This document shows, in pieces, positions 32,744-43,599 of a stretch of DNA of 64,000 nucleotides. Each line of letters starts with the position of its first letter. Positions within the stretch are counted from its first letter, which is position 1. Both the position numbers and the translations under genes were made by a program. This DNA is from Pachyseris speciosa (Eukaryota > Cnidaria > Anthozoa > Scleractinia > Pachyseridae). The notes beneath the pieces were generated by a model that was not told where the DNA came from, did not search any database, and saw only the letters and a program-made list of their open reading frames with translations. The stretch covers positions 1,190,001 to 1,254,000 of the forward strand of contig JAEMWC010000057.1 of the NCBI GenBank assembly GCA_016490735.1. Reading direction: 5' to 3'.

Positions 32744-34351
32744 AATGAACAAGGAGGTCAAAGTCGATTGGTCTACAATTGATGGTGCATCGCCAAAACC
32801 AAAACGGCTTCACTTAGAGAAAGAAGATACGGACAGCTTGCACCTTTGCCCAATTCAAGTATGCGAACACGAAGGATTTCAAAGTCAGCGTGGATGCAGG
32901 AAACATGTCAATTCTAAGCATAGCTGGTTCTTTCATTTTGACGAAAAACCAAACCTGACAGAACTTCAATGTTCATTACAAGTTGCGGACACTAAGTTAT
33001 CAAAGACCACTGCAAATGACTACAAATCAAGCCAAAGGCCAAAACATGGTGTCATAGTTGCTCCCTCGTTCCCCGTCTCCTGCCAAATTGGCCAAGCATT
33101 CGCGAAATGGTTGACTGGTAGTGGTGGGGTTGCAAGAAAGATCGCACAGCTCAACAAATAGTGAAGAGAAGCTTTAAATTTCTGAAATTTTGTTGTGAAG
33201 AAGAGGAAGAATTAACGTTTGAAGTAATAGACTACAGTCTGTGCTCCCCAAATCTTTTGTTCAAGTTCATAGACTACTTGCAAGGCGAGTGCAAACTTGG
33301 ACATGGTGGGCGATTGGGCTACATAGACGCAATATCCGAACTAATGGACTATAGAAAAATCAATGGGGCATCAGTTGCAGTTCTGCGAAACCTATCTGCG
33401 ATTGAACTGTACCTGTGTGGTGACATCTCACTCGCCACGTTACAAAAACACCGTTAAGATGTGCAAGAGCAATCCAGGTCAAGTGAACCCATCAGAGTTA
33501 ACATTTGCCACGAGATTTGTGTCGATGTACTTGTTCATTAAAGTGAAGGGGTCGCGCCCTATGACTTATCAGCACTTGACAGTCGACATGGTTCGAGCAG
33601 CAAAGGAGAACGGGGGGTTTATTGACCAGAAGAAGTTCAAGGCTGCCCGCAAATACGGATTTGACTCCTTGATTCTGACCGATGCAAGCACGCAGGTACT
33701 CGATAGCGACATCAATTTCGTGAGGCCATTGCTAAGTTTCCCCAGTTTCTCGTTCTTGTCACGAGAAATGGAGGCCAACACAGCAAATTGGGCGACGTCA
33801 TAAGTAAACTAGTCTTTGACCCAATCGGAAAGTACATTCACCCGACGCGCTATCGTCAAATTGTCGAAACGCAAAACCTCAATCAGCTCACTAGCAAAGA
33901 GCAAAGGATTTTGTCGGAAGATCAGAAACGATCAGAAACACAGCTAAGCCGTCGCCAAGGTTCACTATCAAAAGCAAATGTCGCGCGAAGTTGCTGTGAA
34001 GGCTCACGAGTTTCTGCAAAAGCTACAAGGTACCAAAGGCTCTGAGGTGGAAAAGGAGGTGAGCGCGAGGTTTAGCGATGTAACTTCAAGTTTGGCAGCA
34101 CTGGCTGAAACTACAGAATCGAAAAGCGTGCCCCGTAAGAGGGATAGCCCACCGACAAACCGATTGCAAATCCAAAGAAATCATCGCCGGGTGTTGAAAT
34201 TTACGGCGGACAAGGACGATGTTCTCGAGAAAGGGATGGATAGGCACGGATTTGGACAGTGGAAGCTATTATAAGAGATCCCAATTTTACGTCCCAAAAC
34301 GGAAGAACGGCGGACTCCCTGAAGAAAAGGGCTGCAATCAAATTTTCTTAG
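32744..34351 (+). pseudogene. tyrosine recombinase with zinc finger and SANT domain (broken copy)
   Basis: Starts MNKEVKVDWSTIDGASPKPK and parallels the intact protein at 48010. Defects seen: a one-base loss in the G run near 33126, a deletion of about 115 bp near 33418 in the region before the catalytic core, further small indels near 33740 and 33930, and a TAA near 34272 inside the C-terminal SANT-like segment. The zinc-finger residues (CPIQVC...H...H) and the GSRPMTYQHLTVDMV box are still recognisable. It is not expected to be functional. Confidence 0.8.
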
Positions 34352-34731
34352 GGGCAATGCACCTGACCTGAACACTAATGTCTTTTCTGAATGCCGAGGT
34401 ACATTTGACGTGCAAAAACAAAGGCCTTAAGGACTCTTGCTATTTATCAACTGAAACATTTTATTCTACTAAAGGAAGTTTACACTGTCATTGGAATGAG
34501 TTTACTATCAAATAAAGCAAAAGGTTAACGTTTCAATTTGTATATATGCAACGATCTTGCTCGAGTGACAGACTTTTCGATTTTGGTTTCGTCATTTTTC
34601 ACTTTTGACTAACGCTAAAGTACTTTAAGAGGGTGTTATTCCTTCGTCTCTTCGCTTGAGCTTGGCTGAGCGGATGATCACTGCGCCTCTTGGTGCTACA
34701 AGATTGAAGCAATTCTTCTGAAATAGCACAG
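34352..34731. other. gap between convergent genes
   Basis: Contains nothing I can name. It lies 3' of both the recombinase pseudogene and the minus-strand helicase-like pseudogene, and may hold their polyadenylation sites (AATAAA-like words near 34511). Confidence 0.3.
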
Positions 34732-37659
34732 TCATTCACATTTGGAAGGGTAACTTCTGTAACCGATCTTGCGCTGTTCGGAATGGTTGTCTCTTCTTAG
34801 CTGTTGTCGTCGTGTGCTGGAGCTGCTTGGATGGTGCACGGTGACTGCGGCCAGAACTGATCCACGTCGTTTTGCGGGACGTAATGACGTTTTAGGTGCG
34901 TAATTGAGGAGTTCGTCTTCTTCCACAGTCTGGTGTGCGAAAGCCAAAGGCAAAGGCTCGAAAAGGCTATTGACAATGTCTTGGTCTTCTTTTGGCAACA
35001 GGTCGAGTTCTGTGCAGAGCCTCTTTCTTTCGGATAAGGCCTCTTTGCATCTAATGGTGCCCAAGGTCCTGTGATGGTTTTTTAACTTGTCTTTGAGAAT
35101 TTCTCTAAGCGCCATCATCGGGCCTTCATTTCTGGAGGAAGACCAATTTGCAGAGCGACCATGCATTCATGAAGTTCTCTCTCCGTGTTTTGCAGCCATG
35201 ATCACTGGAACACTTCCTTTGCCCTTTTCTCTCTTACTTCTTGTTCTGCCTTGACTTGCTCTTGCTCCAAAACGGCCAGATCATTCCTAATTGGTGTGGG
35301 AAGAGGCTCCGTGTCATCTCGCGGTAGCAGCGGTACGTTCTCTTTCGATACACCCCTGGAAAGAAGATGCTGCTGATATCCTTCGTACCGCATGTCCTCC
35401 TCGTCGCTTCAGCCTTTCTTGTTCCTGTAGTCGAGTTTCCAGGATGTGACTGATATGGCTGGGAAACTCTGCTCCAGAGACGTCTTCAACGCCGCTACGA
35501 TTTCGATCATCCGAATCGTGGAGATCTCACTCGTCGTCATCTTGTGCAGCTCCCTCATTGTTATGCGGCCTTTCCGTTGATTCTTTTAGAAGGTCGGCTA
35601 GCTGCAAAGTTCTTAATGCCTTCTTTTCACTCTCTGGAAGAGTACCCTCGTCGGCATGCGTGTCAGTCTCAGCTTGTTCATCTTCACCAGAGCTCTCGTC
35701 TTCGTCACTTGCCACCCTGGCTTTCAATGCCACCCATTCCATTGGATGCTTGAGAAGCCACTGCGTTGCCATCTTTTTTGGATTTGAAAGGCTCTTAAAA
35801 TAGTAATATCGCAGCCTTTGATCCATAGCCTGCTGATCCTCTGGTTTGAATTCAAGCTTTTGCTGTGCAGTCATGAACATCGGACATCGGTTAAAGAACG
35901 ACCTGGCCGTTCTGTACTTGACATCACAGGCTGTGTACCCTCCTTGAGTCAGGATGTTTCAGTCGTCCACGTCCAGAGTTGACGGAGTAGCCTCGTCTAT
36001 GAAGATGACCTCGGTGTGCTTGCTTATCATCGCCTTGTTAAATACCTTCTGCATAGTGACCGTTGCTACATTGCTGTGATGTATCAGCTCGAGTGGGTAA
36101 AAGAGGCTCGTCTTGCCGCTATCTGCCTCTCCAACTATGCACGGCACTATTCCTTTGTGTTTCTTCTTGTTGAAATGAAGAAGCCTCAGGAAATCTTCGC
36201 AAAACTATGCGATGTTAGCTTCCGACAAGCTGTTTTCTAAACTTCTCGAAAATACTTCGGCTGCGGAACTTTTAGGGGGTCATACCGTGAAAAAGCTCTG
36301 GGAGTCACGAGGCCAACTTTCTCGGCGGGAATTGCATTTCTCAGGAACCGTCTTTCCGATACAGACCAACAGTACCCATCGTTCACCTCTATAAGGTTGT
36401 AGTCCACAATGATAGGGCGGATTACCTCGCAGTCGGGGTCAGCCAGGATATCTATTACTTTTCTCATGTCCTTCAGAAGCCTTGCCTTAAAGTACTCATT
36501 CGCGGCCAGGCTGTTTACAAAAGACTATACATAGCACTTGTAAGAGTAACTGTAAGCGGCGCCTTCACACTTTTTGTAAATGGTAGCCCTGTAAAGGGCA
36601 TAGTCCAGCCTCCTCAAAGCAATTGAGATGTCATTTATAAGGACCGTCAATTTGTCTCCCAGGCGTGGTTCTCCATCTTCACTCGGCCCTTCCAAATGCG
36701 TGCTTTGTGTGGTGTCATCAAAGCCAAAACGATCGGTAATAAGTTTGGCACCTTGAATCTTTGCAATGGCATCAGATAGAACCGACTTAAATGAAGACTG
36801 GACGAGGAAAACACGAACAACGTTCTCGGTACCACATTCATCTATGTCCACGTCATCAGGATCTTCTAAGAACTTCCAAGCCTCGGATATAAAACAGTGC
36901 TGGTAGGATGATGTTACAAGATCTTGCATGAACCCATTACTATGATCTTTCATAACTTTGAACAGTTCCTTCATGGCGAGTGATTCCTTGCCCTCTCGAC
37001 AAGGGACCTTATCAACAAAATAAAAAGAGAAACGATAGCTTTAGTTCAAGTGCAAACCACCAAAATTTAAGAGCCCTATTAATTCAAGAGTGTCATTGCA
37101 ATTTTGTAAATTTGCCTTAGAGTTAATATGAATTCATCCGAACTTGTTTTTATAAGCAGTTTTATGCCCCTATCGATTTTCTCGTTTAGCATGTTTGTCC
37201 GAGGGATAATTCTAACTTTCGGATTTTGTCAATTTTAAGAGCCTTATGAATGCAGGAGTGTCATTACAATTATGTCAATTTTCTTGAAATGCTGAAATGC
37301 TGTCCTTCAGTAGCATTTTGATTAAAAAAATTAAAATACAAATGTGGCCTTGAACTACAGTAAAAAACGCTAAAATACTAAAAGTCCGAGCTTTTGCCGC
37401 TCAACGGCATCGTCAAGGACAGATAAGATAAAATATTCCGCCAGGGCCGAATGAGAGGGAAAGAGGTGTCACTGTACAAGGTGTGTGATAAAATAAAACA
37501 AAAAGTTGAAAAATCAACGTGAGTAATTTTGAAACTTGTTCTTTTAAAGTGGTTTTATGCCACTTTCAATTCTATCGTTAAGCATGTGTGTCTGAGGGCT
37601 AATACTAACTTGCGAAAATCGTCAAAACAGCAAAAGGGCCGTGAACGCACCTGACTTAC

Positions 37660-37958
37660 AGTTGCGTTGGCTCCACATTCCAGCAGAGCGCGATGGACTG
37701 TTACCGGGTTTGCGGGAGCGCCATTAGGTGTTGTCAGTGCTATCCAATAGCTTAAGGCTGGCCTCAGCTTTTTATCAATTACGGCAGGATGAGTTGAAAT
37801 CCACGCTTGGCTCGATGTACTGGAAACGTGGCTTTCTGTAAAAGGCTCGCCATCGCTTTCATCACCTTTTCCCTCATCTGTTTTGTCTTTATCTTTCGGA
37901 GCTTTCTTCGGTCCTTGTGTACTTATAGCGCTAAAGAAGAAGGCTACGCTTTTAACAC
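37660..37958 (-). pseudogene. middle exon of the SF3-helicase-like gene
   Basis: A CTCGCAG acceptor and a GTAAGT donor bound 299 nt that are open in the predicted frame. The exon encodes a hydrophobic start, a lysine/aspartate-rich linker (KDKDKTDEGKGDESDGE) and a more globular end (HRALLECGANAT). The clean splice sites suggest that the gene was spliced when active. Confidence 0.55.
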
Positions 37959-38061
37959 CTGCGAGGACAAAATCGAAAACGTTTTCCTGTTAATTAACTT
38001 TTCATCCTCCAAATAGCGAGCAAGAGATTCTTGAAATTGAAAGTCAGCAAACAGTACTAAC

Positions 38062-38269
38062 CTTGCAATGCTTTGTCACAAGCATCTCTCGTCTTACACA
38101 CCTCGTTCCATGCCTTTTGTAAACCATCGTCTATATTGCAAACACACTTAGCGCTTACTACGCCGCACTTAACGACGATTATCGGGCTTAAATAACGCAA
38201 TGCTGCTCCTTTAATTTTTCCACTGTTGAGGTGCTGGCAAGGATAGCTATAGCTGGCTCTCCGCATCAT
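38062..38269 (-). pseudogene. first exon of the SF3-helicase-like gene
   Basis: Starts MMRRASYSYPCQHLNSGKIK and ends ...RDACDKALQ plus one base at a GTTAGT donor. Joining to the next exon restores a Gly codon. The frame is also open upstream of this Met. Confidence 0.5.
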
Positions 38270-38454
38270 CTTCAACCTGATATGGCCATGCGAAAGTGTT
38301 CCACTTTTTATAGCTGGTATGCTAGTAAGATGAATCTTAATGCCGAAATGAAATGACCTCAAGAAACATATCTTAACACACTCAAATGATACTCAGTGGA
38401 TGTAAAAATGAGTATGAAAAGCACATCAGGTTGAAATCAATTGTTAATCAGCTC

Positions 38455-38870
38455 ATATGTACGTAAATCAAACCATTCCAACGAGAGTGCAATAACCATA
38501 AAGGTGTAAATGTTTGGGACTGAGATTTGACAGAATTAGAAACTGATTACAATTACTTTTTCCAAAAAAACCGCACAATCCGTAAAATCCAACAGCACAG
38601 ACAGAGTTTTGTTCCCGATGTATTCCAACTACTAAAATCCACAGCTTCAAGTTTCATCCCGTGGAAAGTTCTGTATCATAATTTATGCGATTGCAACGAG
38701 AGTTCCATAACCAACAAGGTGACAATTTGACAGCTGTAACTGTATGAGATTTGAGCAAAAATAGAGGCTGGTTTATAATTTCCCTTTCCATAAAATCCGC
38801 AAAATCCGTGAAATCCGCCAATGCAGACAGAGTTTTGTGCATGATATATTCCAACTACAATCTCGTCCCC
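38455..38870. repeat. 214-bp tandem unit with TCCGTGAAATCCG words
   Basis: Two units (CAACGAGAG at 38479 and 38693) each contain runs such as AATCCGTAAAATCC or AAATCCGTGAAATCCGCC followed by AGACAGAGTTTTG. The same word, in either orientation, dominates the satellites at 41.5-43.3 and 50.2-52.1 kb. Confidence 0.75.
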
Positions 38871-38928
38871 AGAGCCTACGTTACCCTTGTCCAGCGGAAC
38901 GGGCAACGGACGCTCTGGAAGAATCCAA

Positions 38929-39308
38929 AACCGGAACCAGAAAATCCTGGTTCCGGTTTGATTGCGCCTGCGTGAGGTTTCAGGACAACATGGCGGCTGT
39001 TGATCATGTCAACACGTTCAGCAGGACCAATTTAGGGCAGTCAGCAGGGGCGATTCCACGGTAATCGACCAACAATCAGAAAACAGTCACATACATGCGG
39101 TAGAAGCCAACTTGTGAACGATTTCCTTTGTATAACACGACTCTTGCTAAGGATACATATATCGATTCTTTTAGAGGAAGCTCAGTTACAACTTGCAAGT
39201 TTAATTAAGCTTTACATTACCCGCTTAGAGGATACTTATAATATAGGTTCGGATTCTCAAGAATCATCGTTTCAGTGTTGGCTTAGAAAAAGGCCGATGA
39301 AAGCTTAA
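38929..39308 (+). other. hairpin plus possible short transcript unit
   Basis: A perfect hairpin (AAACCGGAACCAG...CTGGTTCCGGTTT) at about 38929-38960 is followed by CAACATGGCGGCTG with a short frame (MAAVDHVNTFSRTN) that reaches a GGTAAT donor-like site. A second frame (39168-39308) follows CTTTTAG and ends before an AATAAA at 39536. This could be a small two-exon unit, but no family supports it. Confidence 0.2.
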
Positions 39309-39309
39309 T

Positions 39310-39916
39310 CTCAACAATAGTCCCACCTCAATTTTTGTTAGCCCACCCAGAAGTTCTTACTGTAGCTGCTATCTGGAGAACAAGATTTTTAATGATGTAA
39401 TGAAGTAGACTACTGACTCGGCAAATTTAATTGAAGATTATCTGATATAATTATATTTTTTTAGTATTATTTTTACTTTTACAATGAGACAGTGTTTCAG
39501 TACCTTTTCTCATCATTGTGTAATTTTTAAGTGCAAATAAAGTTTCATTATTATTGATGGATTTTTTGGTTGTATCCTATATGGTCATTGAGCTTTTCTA
39601 TTCAAAACTTGCCATCCCCTTCCCCACCTTGTCTGTTGGATGGTTTCATGAAAGATACATTTATCTTTCAAGCATACATATTACATGAAATATATTTTCA
39701 CCCATAAAGAGTTCCCTAAAAATAAACGTGACCTCTAAGGCATTTAACATGGCCCCCTTACTTGTCCTTGACCTGGGGGACGGGGGATTGCCTATTTATA
39801 ATGCCACAACACAGTTTTTATAACACATCTATTTATGAACAAATGAAAATCCTGAAAATAGAATATATAGCTGACCCTCACACCTGGCTATTAGAATTCT
39901 GGAAAATCCTGTACAT

Positions 39917-39963
<47 letters not shown>

Positions 39964-41528
39964 CTCAACTTTAATTATACAGATCTTAACATACAGCACA
40001 AACCAAAGATAAATTAACAGTTAAAATAACTATAAAAATACAAGATCTGCATAATTAGGTCAGTTTATACAGAACAGGAAGATTCCTTTTAAAAATAAAC
40101 TGCCTCATTTATGTGTTAAAATGTATTAATTTTTGGCAATATTCTTCCCTAGTTCTGGCCATCTATGGAAAACACTTTCTACATGCAAGTGTTTTCCAGT
40201 ATCCCAAGCTTAGCCTGCACAGCTTAAGTAACTTCGTTGAAGAAGGAAGACATAGTTTAGTCCTAAGGGCTTTTAGATCCCTTTTCAGATAAAACAAATT
40301 CTGATTTGTTTTTTGGCTGCACATCCAAGGCTAAATCAAGGAGACACCAAATTAGAGGCAATCTTGGGTCCATCAAAATACAGATTGATTCAAAAGCACT
40401 TAATTTTCCTTTGACACTGATATATGGTAACCTTGCACTAAACGCAGAGTGCGAGCAGTATGAGCCAATAGGAACTGCTCCTATTGCCAAATATAGAATG
40501 TTTTATTCAGTTTGATGCCCAGTTCCCAGATCATGAATGAGAAAAGAGTGTTGTACTCGTACCCCGAGTCAGATGTTTTTGGCTGCACCATTATCACAAC
40601 TTGACCTTGAAGGACACCTTGCATAGAAAATGACAGAGGTCTCAAACAGCAGTATGATTAAAAATAGCTGGAGAAAGTAATTCAATATTTGTCTATAACT
40701 TTATTCCTTTTTACTGTTGTCCTAACATTACCAAACATTGCTGCTCCAGTTTTAAACTTAGCCCAATTTCCCTTATGATAAGCCTTCTCTCTAACAAGTA
40801 CAACCCTCCTCAAAAATAGATGGAAAAATCAGCTTCTGAGGGAGTATTTTACGGTATATGTATAAATTATTTATTACACAATGGATCAATCTCATTAAAG
40901 ACGACTATATTCTGTTTATATATTGAATCAATTCACTGTCAAATTTCTGTTCACGGAAACCATATTGTTGCGAAATTCGACTACCACATTCCTCGTCTAA
41001 CTTACGCTCTCTTTGAACATGATCTGCACATTGCCTCGCCTACTCTAACTCTTCAACAAGATATTTCAACTCTTTTATCATTGGTTTTGATGTGGAAAGT
41101 TTTATTTAAACACGAACGGCACAAATACCTTGAACATTGGTCGGAGTACATGTTGTAAATCGACATCTGTAAGCTGTTTGAGAGCTATTAAGATTCCATC
41201 TAATTTCGCCTAATCTCTACAAACTTAAACGCGGTAGTTTCTAACCGCATTATTACAACGGCAGTAATTTTCCTTTGCTTGTGATCATTTCTGCAGCTTT
41301 CGTTCCGCCATTGCGTGACACTTCGCGAAAACAACTTCCGATGCGGTTGATCCGGTGTTTATTGCTTTGTTTTTACCAGCCAATCAGAAGTGTCCTTTTT
41401 TGGATTCGACCAGAGGTTCGTATCCTTGGCGCTGGCCAAAAGGATCGCAGCCTCTGGGAACGAGATTGATTTCAGCTACTGAAATCCTCAGCAGCTGCAA
41501 GTTCCACTCTGCGCATGGGTGACTGTTG
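39310..41528. other. intron 2 sequence; (TTTA)n repeat; no certain gene
   Basis: A (TTTA)n tract lies at 39915-39963. A plus frame at 40820-41158 looks moderately protein-like but has no recognisable motif or splice context. Confidence 0.4.
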
Positions 41529-41529
41529 C

Positions 41530-41960
41530 GGTCTCACGCAATCTACGGATAATTGGATTCAAAATGAGACTAAGCCAAAGGATTTCGCAGTAGGGGTGGA
41601 TATCACGAATTTTACGGTATTAACGGGATTTGAATTCAAATGAGACATAGTCAAAGACTTTCTCAGTAGGGCTGGATATTACGGATTTCACGGTATTAAC
41701 GGAAACGTGAATTCTAATAGAGACTTAGTCAAAGACTTTCTCAGTAGAGGTGGATATGACGGATTTTGCGGAATTACGGAAAAATGAATAATAAACAAGT
41801 AAATGAATAAAAACAAAAATAAATCTATTTATTTAATAAATAAAAAATATATATATTATTATTATTATTAAATATTTATTTTATTTATTTACTTGTTGAT
41901 TTATTCATTTTCCGTCAAATCCGTCATATCCACCTTTAGTGAGAAAGTCTTGAAAGAGAA
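41530..41960. repeat. 77-bp tandem units in inverted arrangement
   Basis: GAGAC(T/A)(T/A)AG...GACTTTCTCAGTAG(G/A)GGTGGATAT...CGGATTTCACGG recurs at 41566, 41642 and 41720. After an AT-rich centre (about 41800-41890) the complement (CCGTCAAATCCGTCATATCC, GAGAAAGTCTTG) returns at 41905-41956, giving a large inverted repeat. Confidence 0.8.
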
Positions 41961-42100
41961 AGAGTGAGAGAGAGTGGTAAATTTTTATTTTCCATCCAAT
42001 CCGTCAAATCCGTAGTATCCACCCTTAGTTATATAATCTTTGAGTACATTTCATTATATATTCATATTTCCGTTGAATCCGTAAGATGCTTAGTATCCAC

Positions 42101-42332
42101 TAGCCTGCGTCGCAGACGTAACAAAACCCCGGTTAGTAACGTCTGCGAAGCAGCGCCAAATTCCTTGTTCTGTACCAGAATTTGAGTACGCGTTATGATT
42201 GGCTCGTTAACAAAAGGCTTTTGTTAACGAGCCAATCATAACGCGTACTCAAATTCTGGTACAGAACAAGGAATTTGGCGCTGCTTCGCAGACGTTACTA
42301 ACCGGGGTTTTGTTACGTCTGCGCCGCAGGCT
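42101..42332. mobile_element. 232-bp perfect-hairpin MITE (TAGCC ends, 9-bp duplication)
   Basis: TAGCCTGCGTCGCAGACG at the left is mirrored to the right end; the arms are complementary over about 110 bp with only one or two mismatches and meet at AACAAAAGGCTTTTGTT. AGTATCCAC is duplicated outside (42092-42100 and 42333-42341). The size and 9-bp duplication fit Mutator-like MITEs. It is inserted in the TCCGTGAAATCCG satellite DNA. Confidence 0.85.
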
Positions 42333-42521
42333 AAGTATCCACCTAGTGTAGATAATTTTTCGGGCTTAAAGGTACGTTGGAATGGTTGTTGGGAATAGTT
42401 TGTTTTGTCAGCAGATCATCCTACCTATATTATTTTGGAGGACGGAACAGTGGATTTCCCGGATTTGGCGGATATTTCTTTTATTTTACACTTTTAATTA
42501 AGAACCACACAACTGATTTCT

Positions 42522-43320
42522 AATCCGTCATATTGGCGTGTACTAAAGAAATTTTAGGAGAGACAAGTCTTTTCATCCCATGGTAAAAAAGCTGTTCAAG
42601 ACTTTACAAGGTTCGTTTCCCACAGTGCCCAAAGATGGGACGATATTGTTGTTTACTTAGATCCAATGCCTTGAACTTACAGTTTGATGGGAAAATTGCC
42701 GGGCAAATGTGTGTGTGTGTGCTTGGGTAACCTTTTTCTAAAACAAGGCGGGTTTTACGGATTTCACGGAATAGCTTGATTTGATCAATGTGATGCATAT
42801 ATCTTTCCCTTCTCATTTGTAAAGGCCTTGTTTTAAGAACACACATCTAATCCGTCATATTGGCGTGTACCAAAGAAATTTATAGGAAAGACAAGTCTTT
42901 TCATCCCATGGTAAAAAAACTGTTCAAGACTTTACAGGGTTCGTTTCGCACAGTATCCAAAGATGGGACGATATTGTTGTTTACTTAGGTCCAATGCCTT
43001 GAACTTACAGTTTGATGGGAAATCGCCGGGCAAATGTGTGTGTTTGTGTGTGTGCTTGGGTAACCTGTTTCTAAAACAAGGCGGGTTTTACGGATTTCAC
43101 GGAATAGCTAGATTTGATCAATGTGATACATATATTTTTCCTTATCTCATGTGTAAATGCCTTGTTTTAAGAACACACATCACAGTAGTATTCTGTTTCA
43201 AAGAGAAGCCGGTTAAAACATGTAGAACGACTTTTATTTCGCGAAGTTGCTGGGATATCCATTCAAAATACTCCAACCATGTGCCGGATTTCACGGAATA
43301 GCTTGATTTGATCAATGTGA
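42522..43320. repeat. 327-bp tandem repeat, interrupted by the LINE
   Basis: Units start AATCCGTCATATTGGCGTG at 42522 and 42849 (period 327). The last unit stops at ...GATCAATGTGATACATA (43322), where the retrotransposon begins. Its continuation (TCTCATGTGTAAATGCC...AAGAGAAGCCGG) resumes at 46676-46814 and also occurs in the unit before the LINE at 43144-43283. Confidence 0.8.
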
Positions 43321-43599
43321 TACATAAGACAGACAGACAGACAGGCAGAACTTTATTTTACGTGGCACTCCACTTAGCTAAAAGCTACTTTGCAGGAAGC
43401 CCACAAATAAACAAATAAATTACAAAACAAAAGGAAGGATAAAATTTAGCTAACAATCTAAAAATTTAAGAATCTAAAATTTCTAAGAAATCTAATTATT
43501 TGTAAGTACATGTATAATTACTAATTAAAAATTACAATTTAAAAACTACGTAACTACAATAATAACAATTTTAGAAAGCTATATGACGAATATTTCTTT

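Larger units (their letters stand above)
31735..34351 (+). mobile_element. tyrosine-recombinase element, copy 1 (degraded)
   Basis: From TGTTTCCCTAAATTTTT the sequence parallels 46915-49720 (copy 2) through a non-coding leader with GGAACAAATGTTCC words and a recombinase gene. Homology ends near 34345. Copy 1 carries indels and stops; copy 2 is open. The convergent pseudogene at 34732-38269 and the repeats at 38455-38870 may belong to the same element. Confidence 0.7.
34732..38269 (-). pseudogene. spliced gene with SF3-helicase-like ATPase, decayed
   Basis: Three exons are readable: 38269-38062, 37958-37660 and 37007 to about 34732; their splice phases agree (phase 1, then phase 0). The last exon includes a P-loop GEADSGKTS (near 36120), a Walker B-like VIFIDEA (near 36000) and, after it, a GGYTACDVKY...CPMFMTAQ segment with a later basic R-x-R region, an order typical of superfamily 3 helicases of small replicons and some mobile elements. 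Acidic and Gln/Glu-rich stretches follow. In-frame stops (near 36523, 36187 and 35942) and frameshifts (near 36220, 35395 and 35190) show decay. It is convergent with the recombinase pseudogene. Similarity to viral or PLV-type helicases is possible; I give no closer family. Confidence 0.6.

Noticed and set aside
42604..43301. paired small proteins at 42.6-43.3 kb
   Set aside because: The same frame recurs because the DNA is a 327-bp tandem repeat. There is no motif, and the word content is satellite-like.
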